Origin: Thalassobius sp. I31.1
GTDB lineage: Bacteria > Pseudomonadota > Alphaproteobacteria > Rhodobacterales > Rhodobacteraceae
Reading direction: 5' to 3'
NCBI RefSeq assembly: GCF_003031585.1
Contig: NZ_PWAA01000022.1
Span: 62,001-126,000 of the forward strand
Length of the DNA stretch: 64,000 bases
In this document: positions 26,887-36,307 of the stretch, piece by piece
Layout of the letters: the number at the start of each line of letters is the position of its first letter
Position numbering within the stretch: the stretch's first letter is position 1
Program-made: the position numbers and the translations under genes
The notes under the pieces: model-generated
The model's database searches: none
What the model was told of the DNA's origin: nothing
Seen by the model: only the letters and a program-made list of their open reading frames with translations

Positions 26887-27756
26887 TCAGTCCAAAGCAG
26901 GGGTCCATGCACTGGCACGCAGTGGTGTATAGGGCAGGCCAATCAAGCCGTCTTCAACGCGGTGTACATTCCCTCGGACGCGACCGAAGTTATATCGTGC
27001 ACCGATTGTAACAGTGGTTTCTTTGATGCGATCAGGGTCGTTCCTGGCATCATAGCTGCCAAAGCGTACACCATAATTGATTGACCAGCTGGGATTTGTT
27101 TTCAGCAGGGTTTCACCTGACAACCCTACAACCAGAAAATCACCAGGTTCATCGCTGTCTTCGTACTCTTTGGATTGTCCTAATTCGATATCGAACAAGA
27201 TAGAAGTGCGTTCCAATCCTGTATAGGCAATGCCCAGGCGATAGATCTGGCCGCTGTCATAGCCTGAACTGCTTTGTTCCTCAGAGTTTGGGGAATCAAC
27301 GCTGCCCAATTGCGCAAAGAAAGTTACATCGTTGCCCGCGTCGTAAATCCCTTCGATGCCGACGAAGTTTACGATATAATCTTCTCGGGGATCATCGTGG
27401 TCAGCGCGACCGTGTGCGCCGAAAACACCGAGGCTTAGCCGATCTGACAGGCTGTATTGATAGTGAAGGCCGATCTGAGCCTGGTCGCCGTATGGATCGC
27501 CCACAGCCATTTCAGGAGAATATGTGTCCGTCCGGTAGAGAGCATCTACAATCACCCTGTGCTTTTCGGCAAATGTCCAGCCAATAGAGTAATCAAGTGT
27601 CAATCCATGGCTTGTTTCACGAAGATCGTCATCCAGTGATTCACCGGCGTGATTGCTATAACTCAACCCCAGGCTTCCAAGGCGTTCTGCCTGGGCAGGC
27701 AGAGACATCCCCGCCAAAAGAGCCAGTGTTATTGTCGGTCTGAAAGTGTTGCGCAT
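26887..27756 (-). CDS. Predicted outer-membrane beta-barrel protein
   Basis: A 289-residue exported protein with a Sec signal peptide (hydrophobic core ITLALLAGMSLP, cleavage probably after AQA near residue 23). The mature part is a run of alternating strands rich in Tyr, Gly, Asp and Ser with many strand-turn pairs (LGLSYSNHAG, IGLHYQYSLSDRLSLG, INYGVRFGSY), typical of a porin-like barrel. I cannot assign a named family or substrate. GAGGGG lies seven bases before the ATG at 27756. It forms a single-gene transcript. Confidence 0.75.
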   Translation of the reverse strand: MRNTFRPTITLALLAGMSLPAQAERLGSLGLSYSNHAGESLDDDLRETSHGLTLDYSIGWTFAEKHRVIVDALYRTDTYSPEMAVGDPYGDQAQIGLHYQYSLSDRLSLGVFGAHGRADHDDPREDYIVNFVGIEGIYDAGNDVTFFAQLGSVDSPNSEEQSSSGYDSGQIYRLGIAYTGLERTSILFDIELGQSKEYEDSDEPGDFLVVGLSGETLLKTNPSWSINYGVRFGSYDARNDPDRIKETTVTIGARYNFGRVRGNVHRVEDGLIGLPYTPLRASAWTPALD

Positions 27757-27854
27757 TGTGTTTCCCCTCACATGTCACATTTGTTTTAGACCAAATCGCA
27801 ACATTTTTGAGGATGTCTAAATGGATAGGGAAACAATGTCAGGTTGAATTGACT

Positions 27855-27889
27855 GTATCAGGGATAAGCGAAGCACTTGTCCCTGATAC
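27855..27889 (-). terminator. Long hairpin at the 3' end of the Liv/ligase transcript
   Basis: Two 14-base arms (27855-27868 and 27876-27889) pair with one mismatch around a 7-base loop, immediately beyond the stop of the PaaK-like gene. There is no T-tract, so it may stabilise the 3' end or need Rho. An operator for the neighbouring gene is also possible. Confidence 0.5.
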
Positions 27890-27891
27890 AT

Positions 27892-29088
27892 TTAGTCGTA
27901 CACGCGTTGATCGTCGATCACCTTGCCATCTTTCGGCAGGCTGTCCGGTGCATGGATTTCAACTTTGCCCTTCAGCTTCAGCAGGCTTGCGACAGAGCCT
28001 TCAAAGGCGGCTTTGTCACCGCCTGATGCCTCGACCTGCACAGTCATAATGTCCATCTCACCTTCACGGTTGGCGATGACGCGGGCTTTGATGATCTCAT
28101 CGTGTTTCGCAACAAGATCAGCCACCTGTTCCGGACGGACAAACATGCCTTTGATCTTTGTCGTCTGATCCGCACGGCCCATCCAGCCTTTGATGCGCAT
28201 ATTGGTGCGGCCACAGGGCGATTGACCGGGCAGAACCGCAGAGAGATCGCCGGTGGCAAAACGGATCAGCGGGTAATCGGGGTTCAGTGTGGTCACCACA
28301 ACTTCACCCACTTCACCCGCAGCAACAGGTGTGCCGGTGCCAGGGGTCACGATTTCAACAATCACGCCTTCATCAACGATCATGCCTTCCATCGCGTCGG
28401 ATTCATATGCAATGTTGCCCAGATCCGCAGTCGCGTAGCTTTGCAGGCAGGTGATGCCGCGATCCGCATATTCCTGACGCAGGCTTGGGAACAGCGCCCC
28501 ACCACCAACAGCTGCTTTGGTGATTTTCAGCGTCTCACCCATTTCAGCAGCTTTATCGAGGATCACCTTCAGATAATCCGGTGTGCCAGCATAGGCCGTG
28601 GTGCCGATGTCAGCTGCCGCACGCACCTGCAGTTCGGTCTGGCCAACACCCGCAGGCAGGACAGTCGCTCCAACCGCGCGCGCGCCGCTTTCAAAGATCA
28701 TGCCCGCAGGCGTCAGGTGATAGCCGAAACAATTGTGCACGATGTCATCCGCACCGATGCCTGCCGCATGCAGGAAGCGCCCCATGCGCCACCAATCATG
28801 GCTGATGCCGCCGGGTTCATAAATCGGCCCCGGGGACTGGAAGACATGGGCTGCGTTCTTCACCGCAAACCCACCAAATGGCGGCTTTTCTTTCTGCCAT
28901 TTCGACAGGTCAGATTTGCGCAACACCGGATAGGCGGCCAGATCGGACAGGGATGTCAGATCTGGTCCATCCAGATTGCAGGCGCCTTCTGCCGCGCGGG
29001 CACGGATCAACTGTTCGCGCAGATCGGCCAGTTGGCTTGCGGCGCGTTCATCTGCGGAACGGGTCTCACGGTCATCGTAAAAAGTCAT
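27892..29088 (-). CDS. PaaK-like (phenylacetate-CoA ligase family) protein with altered P-loop
   Basis: A 398-residue member of the adenylate-forming PaaK family. The C-terminal hinge segment is clear (GRADQTTKIKGMFVRPEQVADLV near 310-332, quoted in part), as is FATGDLSAV. Where true ligases have the Ser/Gly-rich P-loop (SSGTTGKP), this protein reads FQSPGPIYEPGG near residue 84, so ATP binding may be changed or lost. It is last in the minus-strand Liv cluster, 14 bases after the LivF-type ATPase gene. It may be a divergent CoA ligase or a non-catalytic partner of the transporter. Confidence 0.8.
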   Translation of the reverse strand: MTFYDDRETRSADERAASQLADLREQLIRARAAEGACNLDGPDLTSLSDLAAYPVLRKSDLSKWQKEKPPFGGFAVKNAAHVFQSPGPIYEPGGISHDWWRMGRFLHAAGIGADDIVHNCFGYHLTPAGMIFESGARAVGATVLPAGVGQTELQVRAAADIGTTAYAGTPDYLKVILDKAAEMGETLKITKAAVGGGALFPSLRQEYADRGITCLQSYATADLGNIAYESDAMEGMIVDEGVIVEIVTPGTGTPVAAGEVGEVVVTTLNPDYPLIRFATGDLSAVLPGQSPCGRTNMRIKGWMGRADQTTKIKGMFVRPEQVADLVAKHDEIIKARVIANREGEMDIMTVQVEASGGDKAAFEGSVASLLKLKGKVEIHAPDSLPKDGKVIDDQRVYD

Positions 29089-29102
29089 GCGCGGACCTCC
29101 AA

Positions 29103-29927
29103 TCAGCTCAACCACCGCTTACGGCGACGATAGGAGCGCACGTCACGGAAGCTTTTGCGACCATCATCGGACACGCCGAGATAGAATTCTTTAACATCCG
29201 GGTTTTCGCGCAATTCAGCCGCGGGACCATCCATCACAACACGACCGTTTTCAAGGATGTAGCCGTAATGTGCATATTTCAGCGCGACGTTGGTGTTTTG
29301 CTCGGCCAGAAGGAAGGTCGTGCCTTCGCCTTCATTCACGCTTTTTACGATCTCAAAGATCTGTTCCACCAGCTGCGGCGCAAGACCCATGGAAGGTTCG
29401 TCCAGCAGGATGGTTTCAGGGCGCGACATCAGAGCACGGCCCATGGCGCACATCTGTTGTTCGCCGCCGGATGTATAGCCCGCCTGACTTTTGCGGCGTT
29501 CTTTCAGACGTGGGAAATAGGTATAAACCATTTCAAGATCGCGTTCGATCTCGGCACGGCCATCGCGGCGGGTGTAGGCGCCGGTCAACAGGTTTTCTTC
29601 AACGGTCAGGTGTTCAAAACAGTGACGGCCTTCCATCACCTGGATCACACCACGTTTTACCAGAGCGGCGGGGTTCAGTTCCTGAACTTCCTGCCCCTGA
29701 TAGGAAACAGAGCCTTTGGTCACTTCGCCACGCTCAGAATGAAGCAGGTTTGAAATGGCCTTCAGGGTTGTGGTTTTGCCAGCGCCGTTCCCACCCAGAA
29801 GTGCGGTGATACCGCCTTTGGGGACCGACAGGCTGACGCCCTTCAGAACGAGGATCACGTGGTTGTAGATCACCTCGATATTGTTGACCTCTAGCAAGGC
29901 GTTATTTGTTTTTTCGGCGTCCAGCAT
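29103..29927 (-). CDS. ABC transporter ATPase, LivF type
   Basis: A 274-residue ATP-binding subunit of a branched-chain-amino-acid-type (HAAT) importer. Walker A is GGNGAGKTTT near 44-53, the signature is SGGEQQMCAMGRAL near 154-167 and Walker B is TILLDEPSMGLAP. The LivF-type reading is based on length and the lack of the long LivG insert. It works with the LivG-type ATPase further upstream. AGGAAGAG precedes the start. Confidence 0.93.
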   Translation of the reverse strand: MLDAEKTNNALLEVNNIEVIYNHVILVLKGVSLSVPKGGITALLGGNGAGKTTTLKAISNLLHSERGEVTKGSVSYQGQEVQELNPAALVKRGVIQVMEGRHCFEHLTVEENLLTGAYTRRDGRAEIERDLEMVYTYFPRLKERRKSQAGYTSGGEQQMCAMGRALMSRPETILLDEPSMGLAPQLVEQIFEIVKSVNEGEGTTFLLAEQNTNVALKYAHYGYILENGRVVMDGPAAELRENPDVKEFYLGVSDDGRKSFRDVRSYRRRKRWLS

Positions 29928-29957
29928 GGTTCTCTTCCTGAAAAAAATCAGTGGGGT

Positions 29958-29984
29958 CCGGCCGCAACACGGGGCTGCGGCCGG
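29958..29984 (-). terminator. Attenuator-type hairpin between binding protein and ATPase genes
   Basis: Nine-base arms (CCGGCCGCA with TGCGGCCGG) around a nine-base loop, nine bases beyond the binding-protein stop. On the minus strand a T7 run follows 10 bases later. Such hairpins after binding-protein genes often leave more mRNA for the binding protein than for downstream genes. Confidence 0.6.
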
Positions 29985-29992
29985 GATATCAA

Positions 29993-31282
29993 TTATTCGC
30001 AGTCAGCGATGGGCCAAGGGGCGTTTGCTTCTGCGTATTCGGCAGCAGCAGCCACTTCCAGCGGGCGGATTGCTTCGCTGTCTGGCATCAGGTGATCAGA
30101 AGCCACTTCCCACTCGGAACCGTTCCACTGCAGCATCCAGCCACCAGCGTGACCCGTGTGGTTGGAACAAGAGGTGGAGAATGGCGCAACCATGCCGGTC
30201 ATGCCCATTTCAGCCAGGCGTTCGTCGGTCAGGTTGATGTTTTCCAGACCCCAACGCAGTTGAGACGCTGTGATTTCGCCTTCACCAAAGTGATCCTGAG
30301 CAGTCTTGATACCCTCAGCCAGCATCGCAGAAATCACGAGACCACGCTGGTAGAAGACCCAGTCAAGTTCGCTTTCGGTTGCGAGAGAGTCACCCTTGTC
30401 GAACACGTATTCACGGATGTCCGCCATAACCTGCGCGTCAGGCTGTGGTGCGGAATAGCTAATGGAACGGTAGCCGGTGCCAGCTTCGCCCAGTGCTTCC
30501 ATGTCACCATCGTGGCCGGACCACCATACGCCCAGGAACTGATCCATTGGGTAGCGGGTTTTCACAGCTTCGGTCAGTGCACCAGCGTTCATCGCACCCC
30601 AGCCCCACATGACAACATAGTCGGGGCGTTCGCGGCGAATTTGCAGCCACTGTGCGGACTGGTTCTGCATTTCTTTCAGACCAACCGGGATCGGCAGCAG
30701 TTCAAAACCATGCTCTTCCGCCATGTTTTCAAGGAACGGAAGTGGTTCTTTGCCGAATGGGTGGTCGAGGTGCAGGAACGCGATCTTCTGACCGGACAGG
30801 GTAGACAGATCATTGCCTGAAATCTCGTTCAGGATCATGGATGCCGCATCCCAGTAAGACCCAGGCATGTTGAAGGCCCAGTTAAATACGGAACCATCCG
30901 CCATTGGCGAGAAGCCATAGCCAGGTGCCAGGATCGGGATTTCATCCACGTTGGTTTTTGGCAGAACCTGAAGGGTGATGCCGGTGGACCATGGCTGAGT
31001 CACGATGGCGTCGCCTTTGGTCGCTTCATAGCATTCCACGCCTTTTTCTGTGGAATAACCGGTTTCACATTCAGAGAAATCAACCGGAACGCCACCGATG
31101 CCGCCGTCACGGGCGTTCAGCATCAGCATATAGTCACGCTGACCGTTCATCAGCGGAATACCTGTCGCCGCAAATGGGCCGGTACGATAGCTGAGGTTTG
31201 GCGTAGACAGACCTTCGGCGCTTGCTGCACCTGCGGTGATCGCCATAACGGCGGCTGCCGCAAAGCTTGTCAGTTTCTTCAT
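29993..31282 (-). CDS. ABC transporter substrate-binding protein, LivK type
   Basis: A 429-residue periplasmic binding protein (type I fold) with a Sec signal peptide (MKKLTSFAAAAVMAITAGAA, cleaved after ASA). Length is greater than the roughly 370 residues of amino-acid LivK proteins. Segments such as VDFSECETGYSTEKGVECYE and the two Cys pairs suggest a disulfide-stabilised, non-amino-acid subtype. Together with the two CoA-ligase-like genes this points to an aromatic or aliphatic carboxylate ligand, which is inference. GGGAGGAG precedes the start. Confidence 0.9.
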   Translation of the reverse strand: MKKLTSFAAAAVMAITAGAASAEGLSTPNLSYRTGPFAATGIPLMNGQRDYMLMLNARDGGIGGVPVDFSECETGYSTEKGVECYEATKGDAIVTQPWSTGITLQVLPKTNVDEIPILAPGYGFSPMADGSVFNWAFNMPGSYWDAASMILNEISGNDLSTLSGQKIAFLHLDHPFGKEPLPFLENMAEEHGFELLPIPVGLKEMQNQSAQWLQIRRERPDYVVMWGWGAMNAGALTEAVKTRYPMDQFLGVWWSGHDGDMEALGEAGTGYRSISYSAPQPDAQVMADIREYVFDKGDSLATESELDWVFYQRGLVISAMLAEGIKTAQDHFGEGEITASQLRWGLENINLTDERLAEMGMTGMVAPFSTSCSNHTGHAGGWMLQWNGSEWEVASDHLMPDSEAIRPLEVAAAAEYAEANAPWPIADCE

Positions 31283-31353
31283 CTTCAGTCTCCTCCCAGA
31301 GTTTTGGATTACTTTTCGTCGTTTTCTTATTGGTCTTGTTGGGTCACCCCCGC

Positions 31354-32430
31354 TTAGTGCGGGAATGGCCAGATAATCAGTTTTTCACGGATCAGCTGCC
31401 AGAGGCGTGCCAGCCCGTGTGGTTCGATGATCAGGAAAAAGATGATCAGCGCGCCAATGGTCATGATGTTCAGATGTTCCACTGTTGCCGGGTTGACCTC
31501 AAGTCCCATTGCGTCAGGCAGGAACTTAATCACAACAGGTAGTGCCACAATCAGGATCGCGCCCATAAAGTTCCCCATAACAGACCCTAATCCGCCGATA
31601 ATCGCGATAAACAGGATCTTGAAGGACAGTGGGATGTCAAAGAAGTTTGGCTCAGCCGCACCCAGGTTCAGGAACACGAAGCATGCACCTGCGACCCCAA
31701 CGATATAGCTGGAAACGGCAAAGGCAGTCAGTTTGGATTTCAGCAGGTTGATCCCGATCAGTTCCGCCGCGATATCCATATCACGGGTCGCTTTCCAGAT
31801 CCGGCCCTGGTTGCCACGTGTCAGGTTAATTGTGACAATAGTGATTAACGTTACAATCGCCAGGATCAGATAATATTGCGTCACCGGCGCCGCATGTGGT
31901 CCAGCAACCGTGATGCCGAACATGTCGATATTCGGAACTTCAATTGCGCCGGACGGGTTGTGGTTTGACAGCCAGTGCCACTTTTCAAACAGCCACACGA
32001 GGAAAAACTGCGCGGCCAGCGTGGCAATCGCCAGATAGAACCCTTTGATGCGCAGGCTGGGCAGACCGAAGGCAACGCCAACCGCAGATGAGAACACACC
32101 AGACAGCAGGATCGCTACGATGATGTTCATCTCCGGGAAGATGGTGATCAGCTTATAGCACGCGAAGGCGCCGACCCCCATGAAGGCAGCAGTCCCGAGG
32201 GACAGCTGACCGGCGAAACCTGTCAGCACATTCAGGCCAAGCGCTGCGAGAGAGTAACACAAAACCGGCATCAGCATGGTTTTGAAGGTGAACTCTGATG
32301 CGGTCATCGGGAAAATGATCCAGGCACAGAGAAGGACCACACCCAGCAGGATCGCATCCTGTTTGACCGGAAACAGTGACTGGTCTTTGGTGTAGCTTGT
32401 TTTGAACTGGCCAGCAGTATTGTAAAACAT
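31354..32430 (-). CDS. ABC transporter permease, LivM type
   Basis: A 358-residue inner-membrane permease with about nine or ten hydrophobic helices. The LivM family cues are LGLNVLTGFAGQLSLGTAAFMGVGAFA near 75-101 (in part) and the coupling segment for the ATPase around GINLLKSKLTAFAVSS. It begins four bases after the LivH-type stop. The start at 32430 is preferred over an upstream ATG because the AAAGGG site fits only this one. Confidence 0.93.
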   Translation of the reverse strand: MFYNTAGQFKTSYTKDQSLFPVKQDAILLGVVLLCAWIIFPMTASEFTFKTMLMPVLCYSLAALGLNVLTGFAGQLSLGTAAFMGVGAFACYKLITIFPEMNIIVAILLSGVFSSAVGVAFGLPSLRIKGFYLAIATLAAQFFLVWLFEKWHWLSNHNPSGAIEVPNIDMFGITVAGPHAAPVTQYYLILAIVTLITIVTINLTRGNQGRIWKATRDMDIAAELIGINLLKSKLTAFAVSSYIVGVAGACFVFLNLGAAEPNFFDIPLSFKILFIAIIGGLGSVMGNFMGAILIVALPVVIKFLPDAMGLEVNPATVEHLNIMTIGALIIFFLIIEPHGLARLWQLIREKLIIWPFPH

Positions 32431-32434
32431 GTTC

Positions 32435-33394
32435 TCAGACCCTTTCGATGATTTTTTCGCCAAACAGGCCTTGTGGACGGAACAGAAGCACAATCAGAGC
32501 AAGGACAAATGCGAACCAGGTTTCGGTACCGCCGCCCAGCAATGGCTGACCCCAATAAATTTCAAACAGTTTCTCAAGCAGGCCAATCGCCAGACCGCCG
32601 ACAATCGCGCCGGTGATGCTTTCAAGGCCACCCAACATCAGAACCGGAAGTGCTTTGTAAGCGATGACTTCCAGCGCAAAGCTGACACCAGCACGTGCAC
32701 CCCAGAAGATACCAGTCATCAGGGCAATCACACCTGCGATAAACCAGACCAGAACCCAGACAGTGCGCAGTGAGATCCCAACAGACAGGGCCGCCTGGTG
32801 GTCATCACCCAGGGCGCGGATCGCGCGGCCCATGCGGGTTTTGTTGAGGAAGATAAGAAGGCTGGTCACCAGGACCACCGCTGCAGCAACAGACGTGATA
32901 TCAAGATGTTGCAGGATCAGCAGGCCACCGAAAGGTTCAAAGTCAACGGAACCAGTCGGAATGCCCAGATCACTGGTGATCATGCGCTTGGTTTCACCAC
33001 CAAAGATCAGCTCGCCGCCACCAATCAGGAACAGCGTGATACCGATTGTTGCCATGAACAGGATGATGTCAGGCTGACCCACCAGCGGGCGCAGAACCAC
33101 ACGTTCAATCGTAATCGCCAGAAGCGCCATAACGCCAAGGGTGAAGACCACCGAAACCCAGGCCGGAATGCCCATGGCGTGGAAACCCACAAGTGTCAGT
33201 GCTGCGAACACAACCATGATGCCCTGGGCAAAGTTGAAGATCCGGGATGAGCGGAAGATCAGAACAAAACCAAGTGCGATAAGCGAGTAGAGAACGCCGG
33301 ACACAAGACCTTCCCAAAGCACCTGCATCAGGAAGTCCGGGTAGCTGACCATTTCAACGAAGGGGTCAACGAAGAGTTTTTTCAAGAATTCCAT
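32435..33394 (-). CDS. ABC transporter permease, LivH type
   Basis: A 319-residue inner-membrane permease with eight or nine helices. It has the LivH opening LVSGVLYSLIALGFVLIFRSSRIFNFAQG (in part) and the coupling loop MGRAIRALGDDHQAALSVGI near 192-211. It would pair with the LivM-type subunit. AAGGGGG lies upstream of the start. The gene starts 11 bases after the LivG-type stop. Confidence 0.94.
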   Translation of the reverse strand: MEFLKKLFVDPFVEMVSYPDFLMQVLWEGLVSGVLYSLIALGFVLIFRSSRIFNFAQGIMVVFAALTLVGFHAMGIPAWVSVVFTLGVMALLAITIERVVLRPLVGQPDIILFMATIGITLFLIGGGELIFGGETKRMITSDLGIPTGSVDFEPFGGLLILQHLDITSVAAAVVLVTSLLIFLNKTRMGRAIRALGDDHQAALSVGISLRTVWVLVWFIAGVIALMTGIFWGARAGVSFALEVIAYKALPVLMLGGLESITGAIVGGLAIGLLEKLFEIYWGQPLLGGGTETWFAFVLALIVLLFRPQGLFGEKIIERV

Positions 33395-33405
33395 GTCATT
33401 CCCCC

Positions 33406-34224
33406 TTAATTTGCCACGCCGAGATAGGCGTCGATCACATCCTGGTTGTTGCGCACCTCATCTGGTGTGCCGTCCCCAATTTTCTTGCCGTAATCCATCA
33501 CAACCACCCGGTCGGACAGATCCATCACAACGCCCATATCGTGTTCAATCAGGGCGATGGTGGTGCCGAATTCGTCGTTCACATCCAGGATAAAGCGGCT
33601 CATGTCCTCTTTTTCCTCAACGTTCATGCCAGCCATTGGTTCATCCAGAAGCAGGATCTGTGGCTCTGCCGCCAAAGCACGTGCAAGTTCCACGCGTTTC
33701 TTCAGACCGTAGGGCAGGCGGCCAACAGGTGTTTTACGGATGTTCTGGATTTCCAGAAAATCAATCACCTTTTCAACGACTTCACGATGCTCTGCTTCTT
33801 CCCGCTGGGCCTTGCCCCACCAGAGACCCTGGCTGAAAATAGAAGATTTCATATGAGTCAGGCGACCGGTCATGATGTTATCAAGTGTGCTCATGCCTTC
33901 AAACAGCGCGATGTTCTGGAAGGTTCGTGCAACACCCTGGCGGGCAATTTCAAACGGCTTCATCGTGGGGCGTGGCTGCCCCTGATACCAGACCTGCCCT
34001 TCAGACGGGGTGTAAAAGCCCGAAATCACGTTCAGCATGGAAGATTTACCAGCGCCGTTTGGCCCGATGATTGCGCGGATTTCACCCTGACGGATGTCAA
34101 ACGAGATGTCTTTGATCGCCACCACACCGCCAAAGCGCAGGGTGATGTTTTTCATTTCCATAACCACGCTGCCGATCTCGCGACCGTCTTCTGTGGTGTA
34201 AGGTTCGAGGTCTGTTACACTCAT
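33406..34224 (-). CDS. ABC transporter ATPase, LivG type
   Basis: A 272-residue ATPase. Walker A is GPNGAGKSS near 56-64 and Walker B is ILLLDEPMAGMN. The signature region reads LPYGLKKRVELARAL instead of the usual LSYGQQRRLEIARAL, so the family SGG/SYG element is conservative but altered. The long insert between Walker A and the signature (around residues 115-150) is typical of LivG. GGAGGG precedes the start. It follows the acyl-CoA ligase gene by 73 bases. Confidence 0.93.
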   Translation of the reverse strand: MSVTDLEPYTTEDGREIGSVVMEMKNITLRFGGVVAIKDISFDIRQGEIRAIIGPNGAGKSSMLNVISGFYTPSEGQVWYQGQPRPTMKPFEIARQGVARTFQNIALFEGMSTLDNIMTGRLTHMKSSIFSQGLWWGKAQREEAEHREVVEKVIDFLEIQNIRKTPVGRLPYGLKKRVELARALAAEPQILLLDEPMAGMNVEEKEDMSRFILDVNDEFGTTIALIEHDMGVVMDLSDRVVVMDYGKKIGDGTPDEVRNNQDVIDAYLGVAN

Positions 34225-34297
34225 GGTCAGCCCTCCTTCTTATCTGTTGTGAAAGTTGCGGCATTTGTGGTGACGCGCCCTGTTGCATGTTTTTGCA

Positions 34298-36307
34298 TTA
34301 TTCGGCAGCCATCTTCTGATCGGCCTGAACTTCGACATCGCGCAATTCAAGCGTTGCGGAAATAGAGCCCTTACGACCATCTTCATAAGTCACCTCAGTG
34401 ACGGTCGAGATCTCGGATGAACCATCATAAAGCGCTGTGATCAGGTCATCGAATTTCTCAGCCACGATCTTACGGCGTACCTTACGGGTCCGTGTCATTT
34501 CGCCGTCATCCGCATCTAGTTCCTTATGCAGGATCAGGAAGCGGTGGATTTGACAACCCGACAACATCGGATCCTGGGCCACCGATTTATTGACCTCGGC
34601 GATATGGCTTGCGATGGAACCATAAACCTCTGGATGACCAGCAAGTTCCTGGTAGGATGCATAAGCAATGTTGTTGCGTTCCGCCCAGTTGCCCACGGCA
34701 GTCAGGTCGATGTTGATAAAGGCCGTACAGGTGTCACGCCCGTCGCCAAAAACAACCGCTTCCAGAATATCAGGGAAGAACTTCAGCTTGTTTTCAACAT
34801 ATTTTGGCGCGAACAGACGGCCATCAGCCATTTTACCAACGTCTTTGGCCCGGTCGATAATACGCAGATGACCGGTGTCTTCTTCAAAGAAGCCCGCATC
34901 ACCTGTGGCAACCCAACCTTCCGCGTCTTTGGTGTCAGCGGTGCTTTCGGGGTTTTTGTAATATTCCACGAAGGTGCCTGGTGAACGGTAGAAGACTTCG
35001 CCATTGTCACCGATTTTCACTTCAACGCCAGGGGATGGCACACCAACCGTGTCGTTGCGCACCTGACCATCCGGTTGCTGGGTGATAAACACGCCGGCTT
35101 CGGTCTGACCGTAAAGCTGTTTCAGGTTGATCCCCAGGGACCGGTAGAATTCGAAAATCTCAGGACCAATTGCTTCACCTGCGGTGTAACCCACACGCAC
35201 TTTGGAAAAACCAAGGGCGGATTTCAGCGGGCCATAGGTTGTGACTTCGCCAACAGCATATTTCAACTTGTCCATCAGACCGACGCTTTCGCCATCCAGC
35301 ATCTTCGGGCCGACTTTCTTCGCATGTTCCATGAAGTAGTGGAACATCTTGCGCTTGAAGTTCCCGGCGTCTTCCATGCGGATCATCACCTGGGTCAGCT
35401 GGGTTTCAAAGATACGCGGCGGGGCGAAGTAATAGCTTGGCCCGATTTCGCGCAGGTCGGTCATCATGGTTTCCGGGCTTTCCGGACAGTTCACACAGAA
35501 CCCGGCCCACATGGCCTGGCCCATAGAAAAGATGAAATCGCCAACCCATGCCATCGGCAGGTAAGCCAGAATTTCTTCATCGCGCTTAAGGTGGTCGAAG
35601 TCAGAGGAATTCTGTGCCGTCACCACGATATTGCGGTTGGACAGAACAACGCCCTTTGGCTTGCCTGTGGTGCCCGAAGTATAAAGCATCACACAGGTGG
35701 TGTCCCAATTGGCGGCTTCCAAACGACGCTTTAGTTCTTTTTCGAGCTCATCAAAAGCGGCGCGCCCCTGCACCTGCACATGTTCATATTCATGCAGGCG
35801 GGTGTGGTCATATTTGCGCATCCCGCGTGGATCGAGATAGATCATATGTTCGAACTGATGCAGGTCTTCCTGCACTTCGATCACTTTATCGACCTGTTCC
35901 TGATCACCGGCGATGACAAAACGTGCGCCACAATGACCCAGAACATAAGCCATCTCTTCGGCGTTTGCGTCCTGATACAGCGGAACAGGCACAGCGCCCA
36001 CCATTTGCGCAGCAACCATGGACCAGTAAAGATACGGACGATTGCGCCCGATCACGGCGATATAATCACCTTCGTTAACACCCAGGTTCAGCAGACCAAG
36101 GGCCAGCGCTTCGATTTCCTCAGCGGTGTCTTCCCAGGTCCAGCTTTGCCAGATGCCATATTCTTTTTCACGATAGGCCGGAGCATTTTTGAATTCGCGT
36201 GCGTTGCGGGCCAGAAGCGCGGGCACGGAGTTCAGCTCGGCAAATTTTGCCTGCTCGAGAACGGATTTCCCGGGCTTTGCAACTTTCCCCAGATGGGCGG
36301 TCGACAT
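34298..36307 (-). CDS. Long-chain acyl-CoA synthetase family protein (AMP-forming)
   Basis: A 669-residue adenylate-forming enzyme that converts a carboxylic acid to its CoA thioester. The P-loop MLYTSGTTGKPKGVVL lies near 204-219, and YGQTEAG and ATGDAGFFEEDTGHLRIIDRAKD supply the A5 and A7/A8 motifs. The size and C-terminal region fit the long FACS/bubblegum branch. It heads the Liv cluster, so uptake and activation are probably linked. A GGAGG site lies 14 bases before the ATG at 36307 but eight bases before a TTG at 36313, which may be the real start. Confidence 0.92.
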   Translation of the reverse strand: MSTAHLGKVAKPGKSVLEQAKFAELNSVPALLARNAREFKNAPAYREKEYGIWQSWTWEDTAEEIEALALGLLNLGVNEGDYIAVIGRNRPYLYWSMVAAQMVGAVPVPLYQDANAEEMAYVLGHCGARFVIAGDQEQVDKVIEVQEDLHQFEHMIYLDPRGMRKYDHTRLHEYEHVQVQGRAAFDELEKELKRRLEAANWDTTCVMLYTSGTTGKPKGVVLSNRNIVVTAQNSSDFDHLKRDEEILAYLPMAWVGDFIFSMGQAMWAGFCVNCPESPETMMTDLREIGPSYYFAPPRIFETQLTQVMIRMEDAGNFKRKMFHYFMEHAKKVGPKMLDGESVGLMDKLKYAVGEVTTYGPLKSALGFSKVRVGYTAGEAIGPEIFEFYRSLGINLKQLYGQTEAGVFITQQPDGQVRNDTVGVPSPGVEVKIGDNGEVFYRSPGTFVEYYKNPESTADTKDAEGWVATGDAGFFEEDTGHLRIIDRAKDVGKMADGRLFAPKYVENKLKFFPDILEAVVFGDGRDTCTAFINIDLTAVGNWAERNNIAYASYQELAGHPEVYGSIASHIAEVNKSVAQDPMLSGCQIHRFLILHKELDADDGEMTRTRKVRRKIVAEKFDDLITALYDGSSEISTVTEVTYEDGRKGSISATLELRDVEVQADQKMAAE

